Of a stretch of 64,000 nucleotides of DNA, positions 56,420 through 64,000 are shown one piece after another (within the stretch, counting starts at the first letter, position 1; each line of letters begins with the position of its first letter). This DNA is from Inhella inkyongensis. Its GTDB lineage: Bacteria > Pseudomonadota > Gammaproteobacteria > Burkholderiales > Burkholderiaceae_C. Where the stretch lies: positions 1,860,001 through 1,924,000 of the forward strand of contig NZ_CP040709.1 in assembly GCF_005952805.1 (NCBI RefSeq). Reading direction: 5' to 3'. A model generated the notes under the pieces. That model saw only the letters and a program-made list of their open reading frames with translations, did not search any database and was not told where the DNA came from. The translations under genes and the position numbers were made by a program.

Positions 56420-57139
56420 ATGAGTGCTCCCCATTCCCCGCGACTCGACCGCCTGGACGCCTTGCGCGGACTGTGGATGCTGTGGATGGCGGGCTTTCAC
56501 TTCGCCTTCGACCTGGCGCACTACCGGTTGATCGAGGCGAACTTCTATACCGACCCGCTCTGGACCACGCAGCGCACCGCCATCCTCTCGGGCTTTTTGT
56601 TTTGGGCGGGCCTGACCCAGGGCCTGGTGAGCAGCCCGCGCTTTTGGCGCCGCTGGGCGCAGATCGCCGGGGCGGCGCTCCTGGTCACTGCGGGCTCGGC
56701 CCTGATGTTCCCGCGCAGTTGGATCAGTTTTGGCGTGCTGCATGCCTTTGCGTTGCTGCTGCCGCTGGCGCGGTTCGGGTTGGCGCGCCTGTCTTCAACC
56801 CTGTTGTTGGTGCTGGCAGGCCTGTGCGTGGCGCTACCGATGGTGGTGCAGCACCCCTGGTTTGACAGTCGCTGGACCTATTGGCTCGGCCTGGTGACGC
56901 ACAAGCCCGTCACCGAGGATTTCGTGCCCCTGTTGCCCTGGGCCGCGCCGCTAATCCTGGGCCTGGTGGCGGCGCGATTCGAGCGCACGCGCCGGTTTCT
57001 GGCCGGGCCGGTGCCCTTCGGTCACCGTTCGGGCCTGTTCCAATGCAGGGCCTTGGGGCGTTGGCCCCTGAGCTTCTATCTGCTGCACCAGCCGCTGCTG
57101 CTGGGCTTGCTCCACCTCTATTTCGCTGCGGCCGCGTAG
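56420..57139 (+). CDS. DUF1624/heparan-glucosaminide-acetyltransferase-like membrane protein
   Basis: The 239-aa polytopic membrane protein begins [20 protein letters not shown], the family LDxxRG motif, with [10 protein letters not shown] following. It has about seven hydrophobic helices and ends [17 protein letters not shown]. Family members are acyltransferase-3-like membrane proteins. It lies 11 bases upstream of rlmB and may be co-transcribed with it. Confidence 0.85.
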   Translation: MSAPHSPRLDRLDALRGLWMLWMAGFHFAFDLAHYRLIEANFYTDPLWTTQRTAILSGFLFWAGLTQGLVSSPRFWRRWAQIAGAALLVTAGSALMFPRSWISFGVLHAFALLLPLARFGLARLSSTLLLVLAGLCVALPMVVQHPWFDSRWTYWLGLVTHKPVTEDFVPLLPWAAPLILGLVAARFERTRRFLAGPVPFGHRSGLFQCRALGRWPLSFYLLHQPLLLGLLHLYFAAAA

Positions 57140-57150
57140 CATCTCCGACC

Positions 57151-57915
57151 ATGACTGAAGCCCCTCGCAAGGTGCTGTACGGCTTTCACGCGCTGTCCAC
57201 CCGTTTGAAGATTGCCCCCGCCAGCATCGAAATGATCCTGGTGGATGCCAGCCGGCGCGACGCGCGCATGAAGGGCCTGCTGGCCCGTGCGGTGGAGGCC
57301 GGCATCAAGGTGGTGGAGTCCGAAGGCCTGCAACTGGACCGTCTGGCACGCACCGACCGCCACCAGGGCGTGGTGGCCAAGGTCGAACCCCTGAAGCAGC
57401 AGCACTCGCTCGACGATTTGCTCGACGAAGTGGCCGCGCGCGGCGAGAAGCCCTTGCTGCTGCTGCTGGACGGCGTGACCGACCCGCACAACCTGGGTGC
57501 TTGCCTGCGTGTGGCCGATGGGGCCGGTGCGCATGCGGTAATCGCCCCGCGCGACCATGCGGTGGGCTTGAATGCCACGGTGGCCAAAGTGGCCAGCGGC
57601 GCAGCCGAATCGGTGCCCTACCTGATGGTGACCAATCTGGCGCGCACCTTGGGTGAATTGAAGGAGCGCGAGATCCTTTGCGTGGGCACCTCGGATCAGG
57701 CCGAGGCCTCGCTCTATCAATGTGCGCCCTTGCGCGACGCCAAGCAAGGCGTGGCCTGGGTGCTGGGCGCCGAAGGCCACGGCCTGCGCCAGCTCACCGC
57801 CAAGACCTGCGATGTGCTGGTCAGCATTCCCATGCGCGGCGCGGTCGAGAGTCTGAATGTGTCGGTCGCGGCCGGCATCTGCCTGTACGAATCCCTGCGT
57901 CAACGAGAGAACTGA
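57151..57915 (+). CDS. rlmB: 23S rRNA (guanosine-2251)-2'-O-methyltransferase
   Basis: The 254-aa SpoU/TrmH-family enzyme has an N-terminal substrate-binding domain ([13 protein letters not shown], about 8-80) and a knotted SAM-binding domain with the motifs [21 protein letters not shown] (motif 1), [12 protein letters not shown] (motif 2) and [18 protein letters not shown] (motif 3). It methylates G2251 in the 23S peptidyltransferase P loop. The upp gene starts one base after its stop. Confidence 0.95.
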   Translation: MTEAPRKVLYGFHALSTRLKIAPASIEMILVDASRRDARMKGLLARAVEAGIKVVESEGLQLDRLARTDRHQGVVAKVEPLKQQHSLDDLLDEVAARGEKPLLLLLDGVTDPHNLGACLRVADGAGAHAVIAPRDHAVGLNATVAKVASGAAESVPYLMVTNLARTLGELKEREILCVGTSDQAEASLYQCAPLRDAKQGVAWVLGAEGHGLRQLTAKTCDVLVSIPMRGAVESLNVSVAAGICLYESLRQREN

Positions 57916-57916
57916 A

Positions 57917-58546
57917 ATGCCTGTCATCGCCGTCAATCACCCGCTGGTCAAGCACAAGGTCGGTCTGCTGCGCGAGGCCGACATCTCCACCAAGAAATTT
58001 CGTGAACTGACCCAGGAAGTGGCGCGACTGCTGGCCTATGAGGCCACGGCCGACTTCCCGACCGAAAAGGTGACCCTGGAGTGCTGGAGTGGCCCCACGC
58101 AGGTGGATCAGATCGCCGGCAAAAAGGTCACGGTGGTGCCCATCTTGCGCGCGGGCTTGGGCATGCTGGATGGCGTGCTGGACATCCTGCCCAACGCCAA
58201 GGTGTCGGTGGTGGGCCTGGCGCGCGATCACGAGACGCTCAAGCCCGTCAATTACTTCGACCGCTTTGTCGGCAATCTGGATGAGCGCACCGCGCTGATC
58301 ATCGACCCCATGTTGGCCACGGCCGGCTCGATGATCGCCACCATCGATCTGCTCAAGGCGCGCGGGTGCCAAGACATTCGCGCCCTGGTGCTGGTGGCGG
58401 CGCCCGAGGGCGTGGCGGCGCTGCAAAAGGCGCATCCCGATGTGCGCTGCTGGACGGCGGCCATCGACAGCCATTTGAACGAGCAGGGCTACATCATCCC
58501 GGGTCTGGGTGACGCCGGCGACAAGATCTTCGGTACCAAGGAATAA
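57917..58546 (+). CDS. upp: Uracil phosphoribosyltransferase
   Basis: The 209-aa enzyme converts uracil and PRPP to UMP. Family segments: [20 protein letters not shown] start, [19 protein letters not shown], and the PRPP-binding [20 protein letters not shown]. The C-terminus [18 protein letters not shown] is the uracil-binding end. It is coupled to rlmB and complements the purine salvage genes at 41.6-44.8 kb. Confidence 0.97.
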   Translation: MPVIAVNHPLVKHKVGLLREADISTKKFRELTQEVARLLAYEATADFPTEKVTLECWSGPTQVDQIAGKKVTVVPILRAGLGMLDGVLDILPNAKVSVVGLARDHETLKPVNYFDRFVGNLDERTALIIDPMLATAGSMIATIDLLKARGCQDIRALVLVAAPEGVAALQKAHPDVRCWTAAIDSHLNEQGYIIPGLGDAGDKIFGTKE

Positions 58547-58549
58547 GCC

Positions 58550-60811
58550 TTGCTGAGTTTGAGGGGCGTGCGCCGCGCCGCGCTGGCGCTGTTGCTCCTG
58601 CTGGGCCTGTTCGCCGCTGCGATCACCGGGATGGTGCGCGGTAGCCTGCCTGCGCTGGAGGGTGAGCGAGCCGTCGCGGTGGCGGCGCCCGTGGACGTCG
58701 AACGCGACGCGCGTGGCACGGTGACGCTGCGCGGCTCTTCGCGCCTGGACCTGGCCCACGCCACTGGCTGGGTGCATGCGCAGGATCGCTACTTCCAGAT
58801 GGACTTGCTGCGGCGCTCGGCCGCCGGTGAGTTGGCCGAGCTGGTGGGCTCTGCGGCCTTGCCCTTGGACCGTGAGCGTCGTCTGCACGACTTCCGCGCC
58901 CGTGCCGAGCAGGCCCTGAAGGGCCTGAGCGCCGCAGAGCGGGAGCTGTTGGAGCGCTATGTGCAAGGGGTGAATGCCGGCTTGCAGGACCTGTCGGCAC
59001 GCCCCTTCGAGTACTGGCTGCTGCGTCAAAAGCCCAAGGCCTGGACGCCGGCTGACACCCTGCTGGTCGTCTATGCGATGTACCTGGATCTGCAGGACGG
59101 CCAGTTCGAGATGCTGCGCGAGCGCCTGCGGGCTGAAGGCCTGCTGAGCCCTGAGCAGCAACGCTTCTGGTGGGCTGCCGGCCTGCAGGGGCTGGAAGCG
59201 CCTTTGGATGGCGACACCGCCTATGCAGAACCGGCGCCTCTGCCGCCGCCACCGGCCTGGTGGGGACGGGGCGGGCTCAAACAGGCCGCCGCAAGCGCTG
59301 AACCGCAGACGTTCGGCAGCAACGCCTGGGCCGTGGCGCGTCTGGGTCAGCCCGCGATGGTGGCCAATGACATGCACCTGAATCTCGGCCTGCCCAATAT
59401 CTGGTACCGGCTGGCCCTGCATTGGCAGGATGAAAGCGGCGCGCGGCGCGCGGTGGGACTGACGCTGCCCGGTGCTCCGGCCCTGGTGGTGGGCAGCACC
59501 GGCCGCATCGCCTGGGGCTTCACGAACGCCTATGTGCAGACGCAGGAATTGAAAGTCCTGAGCGCGGCCGAGCAGCAGCAGATCCGCCGCCAGCGCCATG
59601 AATTGCGTCGCAGCGATGGGGATGCGGAGGTGCTGGAGGCGGAGGTCTCCCCCTGGGGGCCGGTGCGACGCATTGCTGGCCAGGTTCTGGCGCAAACGTG
59701 GCGGGCCCACGCGCCGGGCGCAGTGAACCTGCGCTTGCTGGCGCTGGAGCAGGCGGCCAACGTGGACGCGGCCCTGCGCCTGGCCCCCGAGTTGGGTCTG
59801 CCGACGCAAAACCAGGTCGTGGTCGATGCCCAGGGCCATCTGGCTTGGACGGCTGCTGGCCCACTGCAAGGCGCGCCGCATCCCGTCGTGCGGGATCCCG
59901 AGGGCGGCGTGATCTGGAGTGCCAACCAGCGACACCTAGGGGGGGCTGGCTTCGCGGCGTTGGGCGATGGGGGCTATGGCGCACCAGGCCGGGCCTGGCG
60001 CATCCAGCAGCGGCTCCAGAAGTTCCAGCAGCCTGACGAGGCCGCGCTGGCCGACATCGCGCTGGATGACCATGCGCCGGTGTTGGCGCGCTGGCGAGCG
60101 GTGTTGCTGCGGGCCTTGGGTGAGGGAGCGCTGGAGTCGCAGCGTAGCGAGTACCGCCGCCTTTTGGGCTCAGATCACAGCATCGCCAGGGCTCGCCCGG
60201 AGGCGGTGGACTACACCTTGCTCAAGGGCTTTCGGCAGGCGGTGCTGCGCGAGTTTCAGGCCCAGTTCAGTCAGGCCTTGGGGGCGGACTTCAATCTGGC
60301 CCGCGCCAGCCCGCGCTGGGATGAGGCCGCGCTGCGGCTGTTGGAGCAGCAGCCCGAAGCCTGGGCGCTGGCCTCCAGCTGGCGTGCCTGGATCTTGAGC
60401 CAGGTGGACGCCGAAATTCTGCGCCTGCGCCAGGCCCATGGTGAATTGGCGCAAGCCCATTGGGGCCAAAGCGACTCCATCCAGGTGCGGCATCCGCTGT
60501 CGCGCGCACTGCCGCCTTGGCTGGGCCGACACCTGGACGCCCCGCCACAGCCCATGGTGGGCGATGGCTTGAGCCCGCGTGCGCAGGCCAAGAACTTTGG
60601 CGCCAGTGAACGCCTGGTGGTCGCCCCCGGTCGCGAGGAGCAGGGCTTGTTTGCCATGCCTGGCGGCCCAAGCGGCCATCCGCTGTCGCCCTTTTATTTG
60701 AGCGATCACGCTGATTGGGCGGCGGGTCGATTTGGGCCTTTGTTGCCGGGGGCGGTGCAGCATCGGCTGCGTTTAGATCCAGCCCAGCGCCCCACACAAC
60801 GCGCCAATTAG
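58550..60811 (+). CDS. Penicillin acylase family N-terminal nucleophile hydrolase
   Basis: The 753-aa protein has an N-terminal membrane/signal segment (ALALLLLLGLFAAAITG), an alpha-chain region (DLAHATGWVHAQDRYFQMDL), and the autoprocessing site before Ser257 in TFGSNAWAVARL, which becomes the beta-chain nucleophile. AW..TN-like contacts follow (AWGFTNAYVQTQE). Such enzymes cleave amides, including acyl-homoserine lactones in some cases; the substrate here is unknown. The start is TTG at 58550 or GTG at 58568. The 3' end overlaps the convergent chromate transporter gene by 39 bases. Confidence 0.88.
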   Translation: MLSLRGVRRAALALLLLLGLFAAAITGMVRGSLPALEGERAVAVAAPVDVERDARGTVTLRGSSRLDLAHATGWVHAQDRYFQMDLLRRSAAGELAELVGSAALPLDRERRLHDFRARAEQALKGLSAAERELLERYVQGVNAGLQDLSARPFEYWLLRQKPKAWTPADTLLVVYAMYLDLQDGQFEMLRERLRAEGLLSPEQQRFWWAAGLQGLEAPLDGDTAYAEPAPLPPPPAWWGRGGLKQAAASAEPQTFGSNAWAVARLGQPAMVANDMHLNLGLPNIWYRLALHWQDESGARRAVGLTLPGAPALVVGSTGRIAWGFTNAYVQTQELKVLSAAEQQQIRRQRHELRRSDGDAEVLEAEVSPWGPVRRIAGQVLAQTWRAHAPGAVNLRLLALEQAANVDAALRLAPELGLPTQNQVVVDAQGHLAWTAAGPLQGAPHPVVRDPEGGVIWSANQRHLGGAGFAALGDGGYGAPGRAWRIQQRLQKFQQPDEAALADIALDDHAPVLARWRAVLLRALGEGALESQRSEYRRLLGSDHSIARARPEAVDYTLLKGFRQAVLREFQAQFSQALGADFNLARASPRWDEAALRLLEQQPEAWALASSWRAWILSQVDAEILRLRQAHGELAQAHWGQSDSIQVRHPLSRALPPWLGRHLDAPPQPMVGDGLSPRAQAKNFGASERLVVAPGREEQGLFAMPGGPSGHPLSPFYLSDHADWAAGRFGPLLPGAVQHRLRLDPAQRPTQRAN

Positions 60812-61312
60812 GCCGCCCAGGGCCAGCCACAGCAGCGGCGGCCCGCCCCAGCGCAAACTGCCCAGCGCCACCAGGGCAATACAGCCCCATGCCGGTGCAC
60901 TGTGGGCATAGGGTTGGGCCAATAGCGCCGCGCCGGCCAGGGTCAGGCCCAGCACCAGCGGCGCGCTGCCCACCTGAAAGGCGCGCAGGCCTGGGTGCTG
61001 GCGGTTGGCCTCGGCCCAGCGCGCAAAGCGCCACACCAAGAGGGTGGAGGGCAAGAGGATGCCGCCCAGGCAGGCCAGCAGGCCCAGGGGCCCGGCGGCC
61101 ATCCAGCCCAGCACGGCCACCACCAGGATGTTGGGGCCGGGCGCCGCCTGGCCCAGGGCCACGGCCTGGGCAAAGCCGGCCTCATCCAGCAAGCCATGGC
61201 GCTGCACCAGCAGGCGTTGGCTGTCGGCCAGGATGGCATTGACACCGCCAATGGACAGCAGAGAAAGCAGGGCGAAGTCCCCCGCCAGGGACCAGAAGCT
61301 CAGCGCGGTCAT
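60773..61312 (-). CDS. Chromate transporter subunit, C-terminal-type half (short-chain CHR)
   Basis: The 179-aa membrane protein has about six hydrophobic segments, starting LLSLLSIGGVNAILADSQR and containing GQAAPGPNILVVAVLGW, the CHR-domain PGPN motif. It is one half of a split ChrA-type transporter; the other half is encoded directly upstream with a four-base overlap. Such pairs form heteromers that export chromate or related anions in some species. Confidence 0.88.
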   Translation of the reverse strand: MTALSFWSLAGDFALLSLLSIGGVNAILADSQRLLVQRHGLLDEAGFAQAVALGQAAPGPNILVVAVLGWMAAGPLGLLACLGGILLPSTLLVWRFARWAEANRQHPGLRAFQVGSAPLVLGLTLAGAALLAQPYAHSAPAWGCIALVALGSLRWGGPPLLWLALGGLIGALCGALGWI

Positions 61313-61887
61313 GGCGCCTTTTGCCCTCGTCGCCAGGCCAGCGTCACCCCCAGGGAGCTGACGCACAACACCACGCCCCAGAGCGGCCAGCGAGCCAGCA
61401 GGCTCAGGACCAGGGTCAGCAGGCTCAGGGCCCAAAGCGCCGTGGCGCCCAGAGGGGTTTGGCGCACCGCGCTCAGCATCTTGAGACCCGCAGCAAAGGT
61501 CAGCCCCGCCGCCACCAAGCCCATGCCGCGCAGGGCGCCCTGGACCCAGGGCAGATGCAGGCTGGATTGCACGCTGGCCGCCAGCGCAATGACCAGCAGG
61601 CCCGGCAGCAGCAGCATCCCCCCCAGCACGGCCACCACGCCGCGCCAGCCGAAGTAGCGCTGGCCCAGCATCAGCATCAGGTTGATCACATTCGGCCCGG
61701 GCAGCACCTGGGCGCTGCCCATCAGTTCGACGAACTCGGAGGGCTTTAGCCAGCGCTCACGCTCGACCACCTCGTGCTGGGCCACCGCCACGATGCCGCC
61801 AAAGCCCTGCAGCGCCATGCGGTTGCAGACCCAGGCCAGTTGCCAGGGGGAACGCGGTGTCGGCTGGTGCTGAGAAGGGGAACCCAT
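61309..61887 (-). CDS. Chromate transporter subunit, N-terminal-type half (short-chain CHR)
   Basis: The 192-aa membrane protein has MALQGFGGIVAVAQHEVVER (CHR FGGxxA motif) and GSAQVLPGPNVINLMLMLG (PGPN), plus about five hydrophobic helices. It pairs with the overlapping downstream gene to form a two-component chromate transporter. Its promoter would lie in the structured intergenic region to its right, immediately next to the inverted-repeat element. Confidence 0.88.
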   Translation of the reverse strand: MGSPSQHQPTPRSPWQLAWVCNRMALQGFGGIVAVAQHEVVERERWLKPSEFVELMGSAQVLPGPNVINLMLMLGQRYFGWRGVVAVLGGMLLLPGLLVIALAASVQSSLHLPWVQGALRGMGLVAAGLTFAAGLKMLSAVRQTPLGATALWALSLLTLVLSLLARWPLWGVVLCVSSLGVTLAWRRGQKAP

Positions 61888-61913
61888 GCCAGCATTTTGG
61901 CGGGGGAAAAAAT

Positions 61914-62229
61914 GGGGTGACGCCTAGGGAGGGTCTGCAAAACCCCCTGCGCCCGCGCCAAGACTTTTCGGGATGAGGGCCAAGGCGCGAGCCGCCGCTC
62001 AGGCTGGCGGCCTGAGCAAGGCTTGCAACGCCGGCCATCGCCCGAAAAGTCTTTGGCCCGAAAGGGTTTGCGAGATAGCCGGCCGTCTCGGTCGTTGGCG
62101 CGCTCGGCTGTCGGACGGCGAGTCCGACCTTCGCGCGCCGCCTACGATCCGGCCGGTTCTCTCGCAAACGCGGGCAGCACGGGGTTTTGCAGACCCTCCC
62201 TAGCCTTTGTGTGGCCGCTGCGTCACCCC
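61914..62229. repeat. Nested inverted-repeat element able to form a long two-armed structure
   Basis: Perfect 23-base inverted repeats (61924-61946 and 62181-62203, starting CTAGGGAGGGTCTGC) enclose the element, and an outer pair GGGGTGACGC/GCGTCACCCC (61914-61923, 62220-62229) extends it with a 16-base right-hand bulge. Inside are two long arms: 61960-61972 pairs with 62041-62053 (13 bp, AAGACTTTTCGGG) around hairpin GCTCAGG/CCTGAGC, and 62066-62084 pairs with 62151-62169 (19 positions, one mismatch and one wobble) around GGCGCGC/GCGCGCC and GTCGGAC/GTCCGAC. It has no credible coding frame. It may be a MITE-like mobile repeat or a structured RNA. Confidence 0.85.
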
Positions 62230-62273
62230 CAATGGCCGCTCTCGCGGCCCCGCTCAATCGGTTCAGGGACGGC

Positions 62274-62429
62274 TTAGGGACGGTTTTGGGGATGGTTCTG
62301 CTCGGCACCCGTGGCGGCGTCACCCCACAGAGCCCGGTCGTACAAGCGACCATCAACCGGGACGTGCAGCCAAAGCCACAGGACCAACAGCACCAGCAAC
62401 AGGTTCTCCAGCGTGGCGCGGCGTTTCAT
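62274..62429 (-). CDS. 51-residue single-pass membrane protein behind a Fur-type promoter
   Basis: The frame encodes an N-terminal basic start (MKRRATLEN), one strongly hydrophobic helix (LLLVLLVLWLWLHVPV, about 10-25) and a polar tail ending QNHPQNRP. It is too short for most automated calls, but codon choice is like that of its neighbours. A strong promoter with a Fur-like palindrome lies 30 bases upstream. No good ribosome-binding site is seen; an 8-codon frame (MRAPPLAP) begins 23 bases upstream and its stop overlaps the ATG, so coupled translation is possible. Family not recognised. Confidence 0.55.
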   Translation of the reverse strand: MKRRATLENLLLVLLVLWLWLHVPVDGRLYDRALWGDAATGAEQNHPQNRP

Positions 62430-62459
62430 GGGGCAAGGGGTGGAGCTCTCATGGATTGC

Positions 62460-62488
62460 ATCGTAATGCGAACCATTCGCATTTGCAA
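62460..62488 (-). promoter_or_regulatory. Promoter with Fur-box-like operator
   Basis: On the minus strand TTGCAA (-35) and TACGAT (-10) are separated by exactly 17 bases. The spacer is almost wholly a perfect palindrome AATGCGAA-TGG-TTCGCATT (62465-62483), resembling iron-regulated Fur boxes of Burkholderiales (AATGxxAATxxTTCxCATT pattern). Bound repressor would occlude RNA polymerase. It reads toward the 51-residue gene. Confidence 0.65.
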
Positions 62489-62520
62489 CGTATTAATCGC
62501 CGAGCGAGTGCCGGCTGCAG

Positions 62521-63534
62521 TCAGCGCGCCGGGCGTAGCACTTCGGGGTTGACGATGTTCTTCGGGGTGCCACGCACGAACGCGGCAACGTTTTCGAATG
62601 CGGCGCTGAAATACGCCTCGTAGCTGTCCTGCTCGACATAGCCAATGTGCGGGGTGCACACCGCGTTTTCCAGGCGCAGCAAGGGGTGTCCCTGCAGGAT
62701 GGGTTCGCTCTCGAACACATCCACGGCGGCCATGCCGGGTCGGCCCCGATTGAGGGCGGCCACCAAGGCGTCCGGCGCCACCAACTCGGCCCGCGAGGTG
62801 TTGACGAAAAGCGCCGTGGGCTTCATGAGTGCCAGGTCTTCAGCACGGACCAGGCCTCGGGTCTGGTCACTCAGGCGCAAGTGCAGCGACAGCACATCAC
62901 AGGCCGCGAAAAAGTCGGCTTGGCTCTCGGCCACGGTCAGGCCGTCGGCCAAGGCTCGCAGTCGCGTGGCTTCGCTGCCCCAAATCAGCACCTGCATGCC
63001 AAAGGCGCGACCGTAGCCCGCCACCAGTTGGCCGATGCGGCCATAGCCCCAGATGCCCAAGGTCTTGCCGCGCAGCAGCATCCCGAGCCCGAAATTGGGC
63101 GGCATGGATGCGGCCTTGAGCCCACTCTGCTGCCAGGCACCATGTTTAAGGTTGCCGATGTACTGCGGCAGCCGACGCATGGCGGCCAGGATCAAGGCCC
63201 AGGTCAGTTCGGCCGGTGCGTAGGGCGAACCACCCCCTTCCGCGACGGCGATGCCCAAACGCGTGCAGGCTTCGACGTCAATATGGCTGCCCAGCCGCCC
63301 GGTCTGGCTGATGAGCTTGAGCTTGGGCAGCTTTTCCAGCAGTTGGCGCGGAAAGGCAGTGCGCTCTCGGATCAACACCAGCACCTCGGCGTCGCGCAGG
63401 CGTACCGAGAGCTGGCCGATGCCCTTGACCGTGTTGGTGAACACCTTGGCCTGCACCCCTTCCAACTCGAGCAGGCTGGCGCAGCGCAGCTTGCGCACCG
63501 CGTCTTGGTAGTCGTCCAGGATGATCACGTTCAT
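62521..63534 (-). CDS. D-2-hydroxyacid dehydrogenase family protein
   Basis: The 337-aa protein has an N-terminal flavodoxin-like substrate domain and a Rossmann domain with TLGIWGYGRIGQLVAGYGRA (G-x-G-x-x-G NAD motif), the catalytic Arg in FVNTSRAELV, a Glu in VDVFESEP and His in CTPHIGYVEQ. It reduces or oxidises 2-keto/2-hydroxy acids; the specific substrate is unclear. The ATG at 63534 (MNVIILDDYQ) fits the family. It is divergent from the GGCT gene, 76 bases apart. Confidence 0.9.
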   Translation of the reverse strand: MNVIILDDYQDAVRKLRCASLLELEGVQAKVFTNTVKGIGQLSVRLRDAEVLVLIRERTAFPRQLLEKLPKLKLISQTGRLGSHIDVEACTRLGIAVAEGGGSPYAPAELTWALILAAMRRLPQYIGNLKHGAWQQSGLKAASMPPNFGLGMLLRGKTLGIWGYGRIGQLVAGYGRAFGMQVLIWGSEATRLRALADGLTVAESQADFFAACDVLSLHLRLSDQTRGLVRAEDLALMKPTALFVNTSRAELVAPDALVAALNRGRPGMAAVDVFESEPILQGHPLLRLENAVCTPHIGYVEQDSYEAYFSAAFENVAAFVRGTPKNIVNPEVLRPAR

Positions 63535-63610
63535 GGCGGGGCGGGATTGTGGACTCGTGGCTGGGGTCAACACCCCAGGGCCTGCCCCAGGGTCGCCCCA
63601 CAATCTGCTC

Positions 63611-64000
63611 ATGAGCGCGCTGATCTTCACTTACGGCACCCTAAAGGCCGGCTTTCGCAACCAGCACTGGAATGAGGGCGAGCGAGTCCCCGGGGTGTTT
63701 GAGACCTTGGTTCCACTGCCCCTCTATGTGATCGGCCCTCGGCATCTGCCTTGGCTGCTGGAGCTGCCGGGCCAGGGCCTGCGGGTGCAGGGTGAGCTTT
63801 ACCGTGTCGACGCCGCAGGCTTGGCGCGCATGGATGAGCTGGAGCAGGTGGACGAGCCGCTGTGGTACCGGCGGGCGCCGCTGCAGGTGCGGGGAAGCGA
63901 TGGTCGGGTCTGGGACTGCGAGGTGTACTTCGGCTGCGCCACACGCTGGGCGCAGGAGCAGGTGCACCTGGGGCCGCTGGCTGCTTATACGCAGGAACAT
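63611..64000 (+). CDS. Gamma-glutamylcyclotransferase-family protein (5' part, cut by window end)
   Basis: The first 130 codons are visible. The start MSALIFTYGTLKAGFRNQHW holds the YGTLK signature of the family, and LYRVDAAGLARMDELEQVDE carries the conserved acidic region with the probable catalytic Glu, followed by YRRAPLQV. Family members (YtfP/GGCT/AIG2-like) cyclise gamma-glutamyl groups to 5-oxoproline. The frame is still open at the window edge. Confidence 0.85.
   Translation, partial: MSALIFTYGTLKAGFRNQHWNEGERVPGVFETLVPLPLYVIGPRHLPWLLELPGQGLRVQGELYRVDAAGLARMDELEQVDEPLWYRRAPLQVRGSDGRVWDCEVYFGCATRWAQEQVHLGPLAAYTQEH

Noticed and set aside
61757..62356. 199-residue minus-strand frame across the inverted-repeat element
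   Set aside because: It runs through both arms of the palindromic element. Similar frames arise wherever such a repeat occurs and show no domain.

Overview
The window looks like chromosomal DNA of a GC-rich betaproteobacterium of the order Burkholderiales, perhaps near the Rubrivivax/Leptothrix/Roseateles group. This is inferred from gene order (sdhCDABE followed by gltA, with mdh and a citrate-lyase-like gene divergent from sdhC), from protein sequence character, and from dense packing with GC-rich third codon positions. No rRNA gene, tRNA gene or CRISPR array was seen.

Layout. 0-3.3 kb: signalling genes (the tail of an upstream gene, a REC/HD-GYP regulator, and a QseBC-like two-component pair). 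3.4-7.5 kb: a LysR regulator divergent from a lipoamide-dehydrogenase-like flavoprotein and a GST, then a PhzF protein. 7.6-11.7 kb: an accessory island with a tandemly duplicated lipoprotein-lipase gene pair (the second lipase is cut off just before its catalytic serine) and a glycosyltransferase remnant. 11.7-14 kb: an AhpD-like protein and a zinc-free dehydrogenase, divergent from a TetR regulator. 14.1-20.1 kb: envelope/stress genes (DsbC-like, YHS, GST, DUF1348, DoxX), a diguanylate cyclase, and a fused PNPOx/ferredoxin-reductase enzyme. 20-26.4 kb: S41 peptidase, CPBP protease, and a DsrE/PNPOx/ferredoxin-reductase/LysR cluster that is the split version of the fused enzyme. 26.4-29.8 kb: TRAP permeases, a DUF442 phosphatase-like protein, a YqeY protein and rpsU. 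30.4-37.6 kb: the TCA block (CitE-like, mdh, sdhCDABE, gltA). 37.7-41.5 kb: a very large hybrid sensor kinase with a hemerythrin domain. 41.6-44.8 kb: a nucleoside-salvage operon whose last stop codon is supplied by an IS3-family insertion (44.8-46.1 kb, defective transposase). 46.1-47 kb: a lower-GC rhodanese-like gene. 47.1-51.1 kb: purL. 51-55.6 kb: CHASE/PAS kinase, HtrA protease, DUF2788. 55.6-61.9 kb: DUF2189 and DUF1624 membrane proteins, rlmB, upp, a penicillin acylase and a split chromate transporter. 61.9-62.5 kb: a strikingly base-paired 316-bp inverted-repeat element and a tiny membrane-protein gene behind a Fur-box-like promoter. 62.5-64 kb: a D-2-hydroxyacid dehydrogenase and the start of a gamma-glutamylcyclotransferase gene.

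Most of the window is housekeeping. The points most worth following are: (i) the duplicated lipoprotein-lipase pair, which has the architecture of an effector/immunity locus although that role is only inferred; (ii) the nested inverted-repeat element at 61.9-62.2 kb; (iii) the Fur-type promoter driving a 51-residue single-pass membrane protein; and (iv) the coexistence of fused and split PNPOx/ferredoxin-reductase systems.
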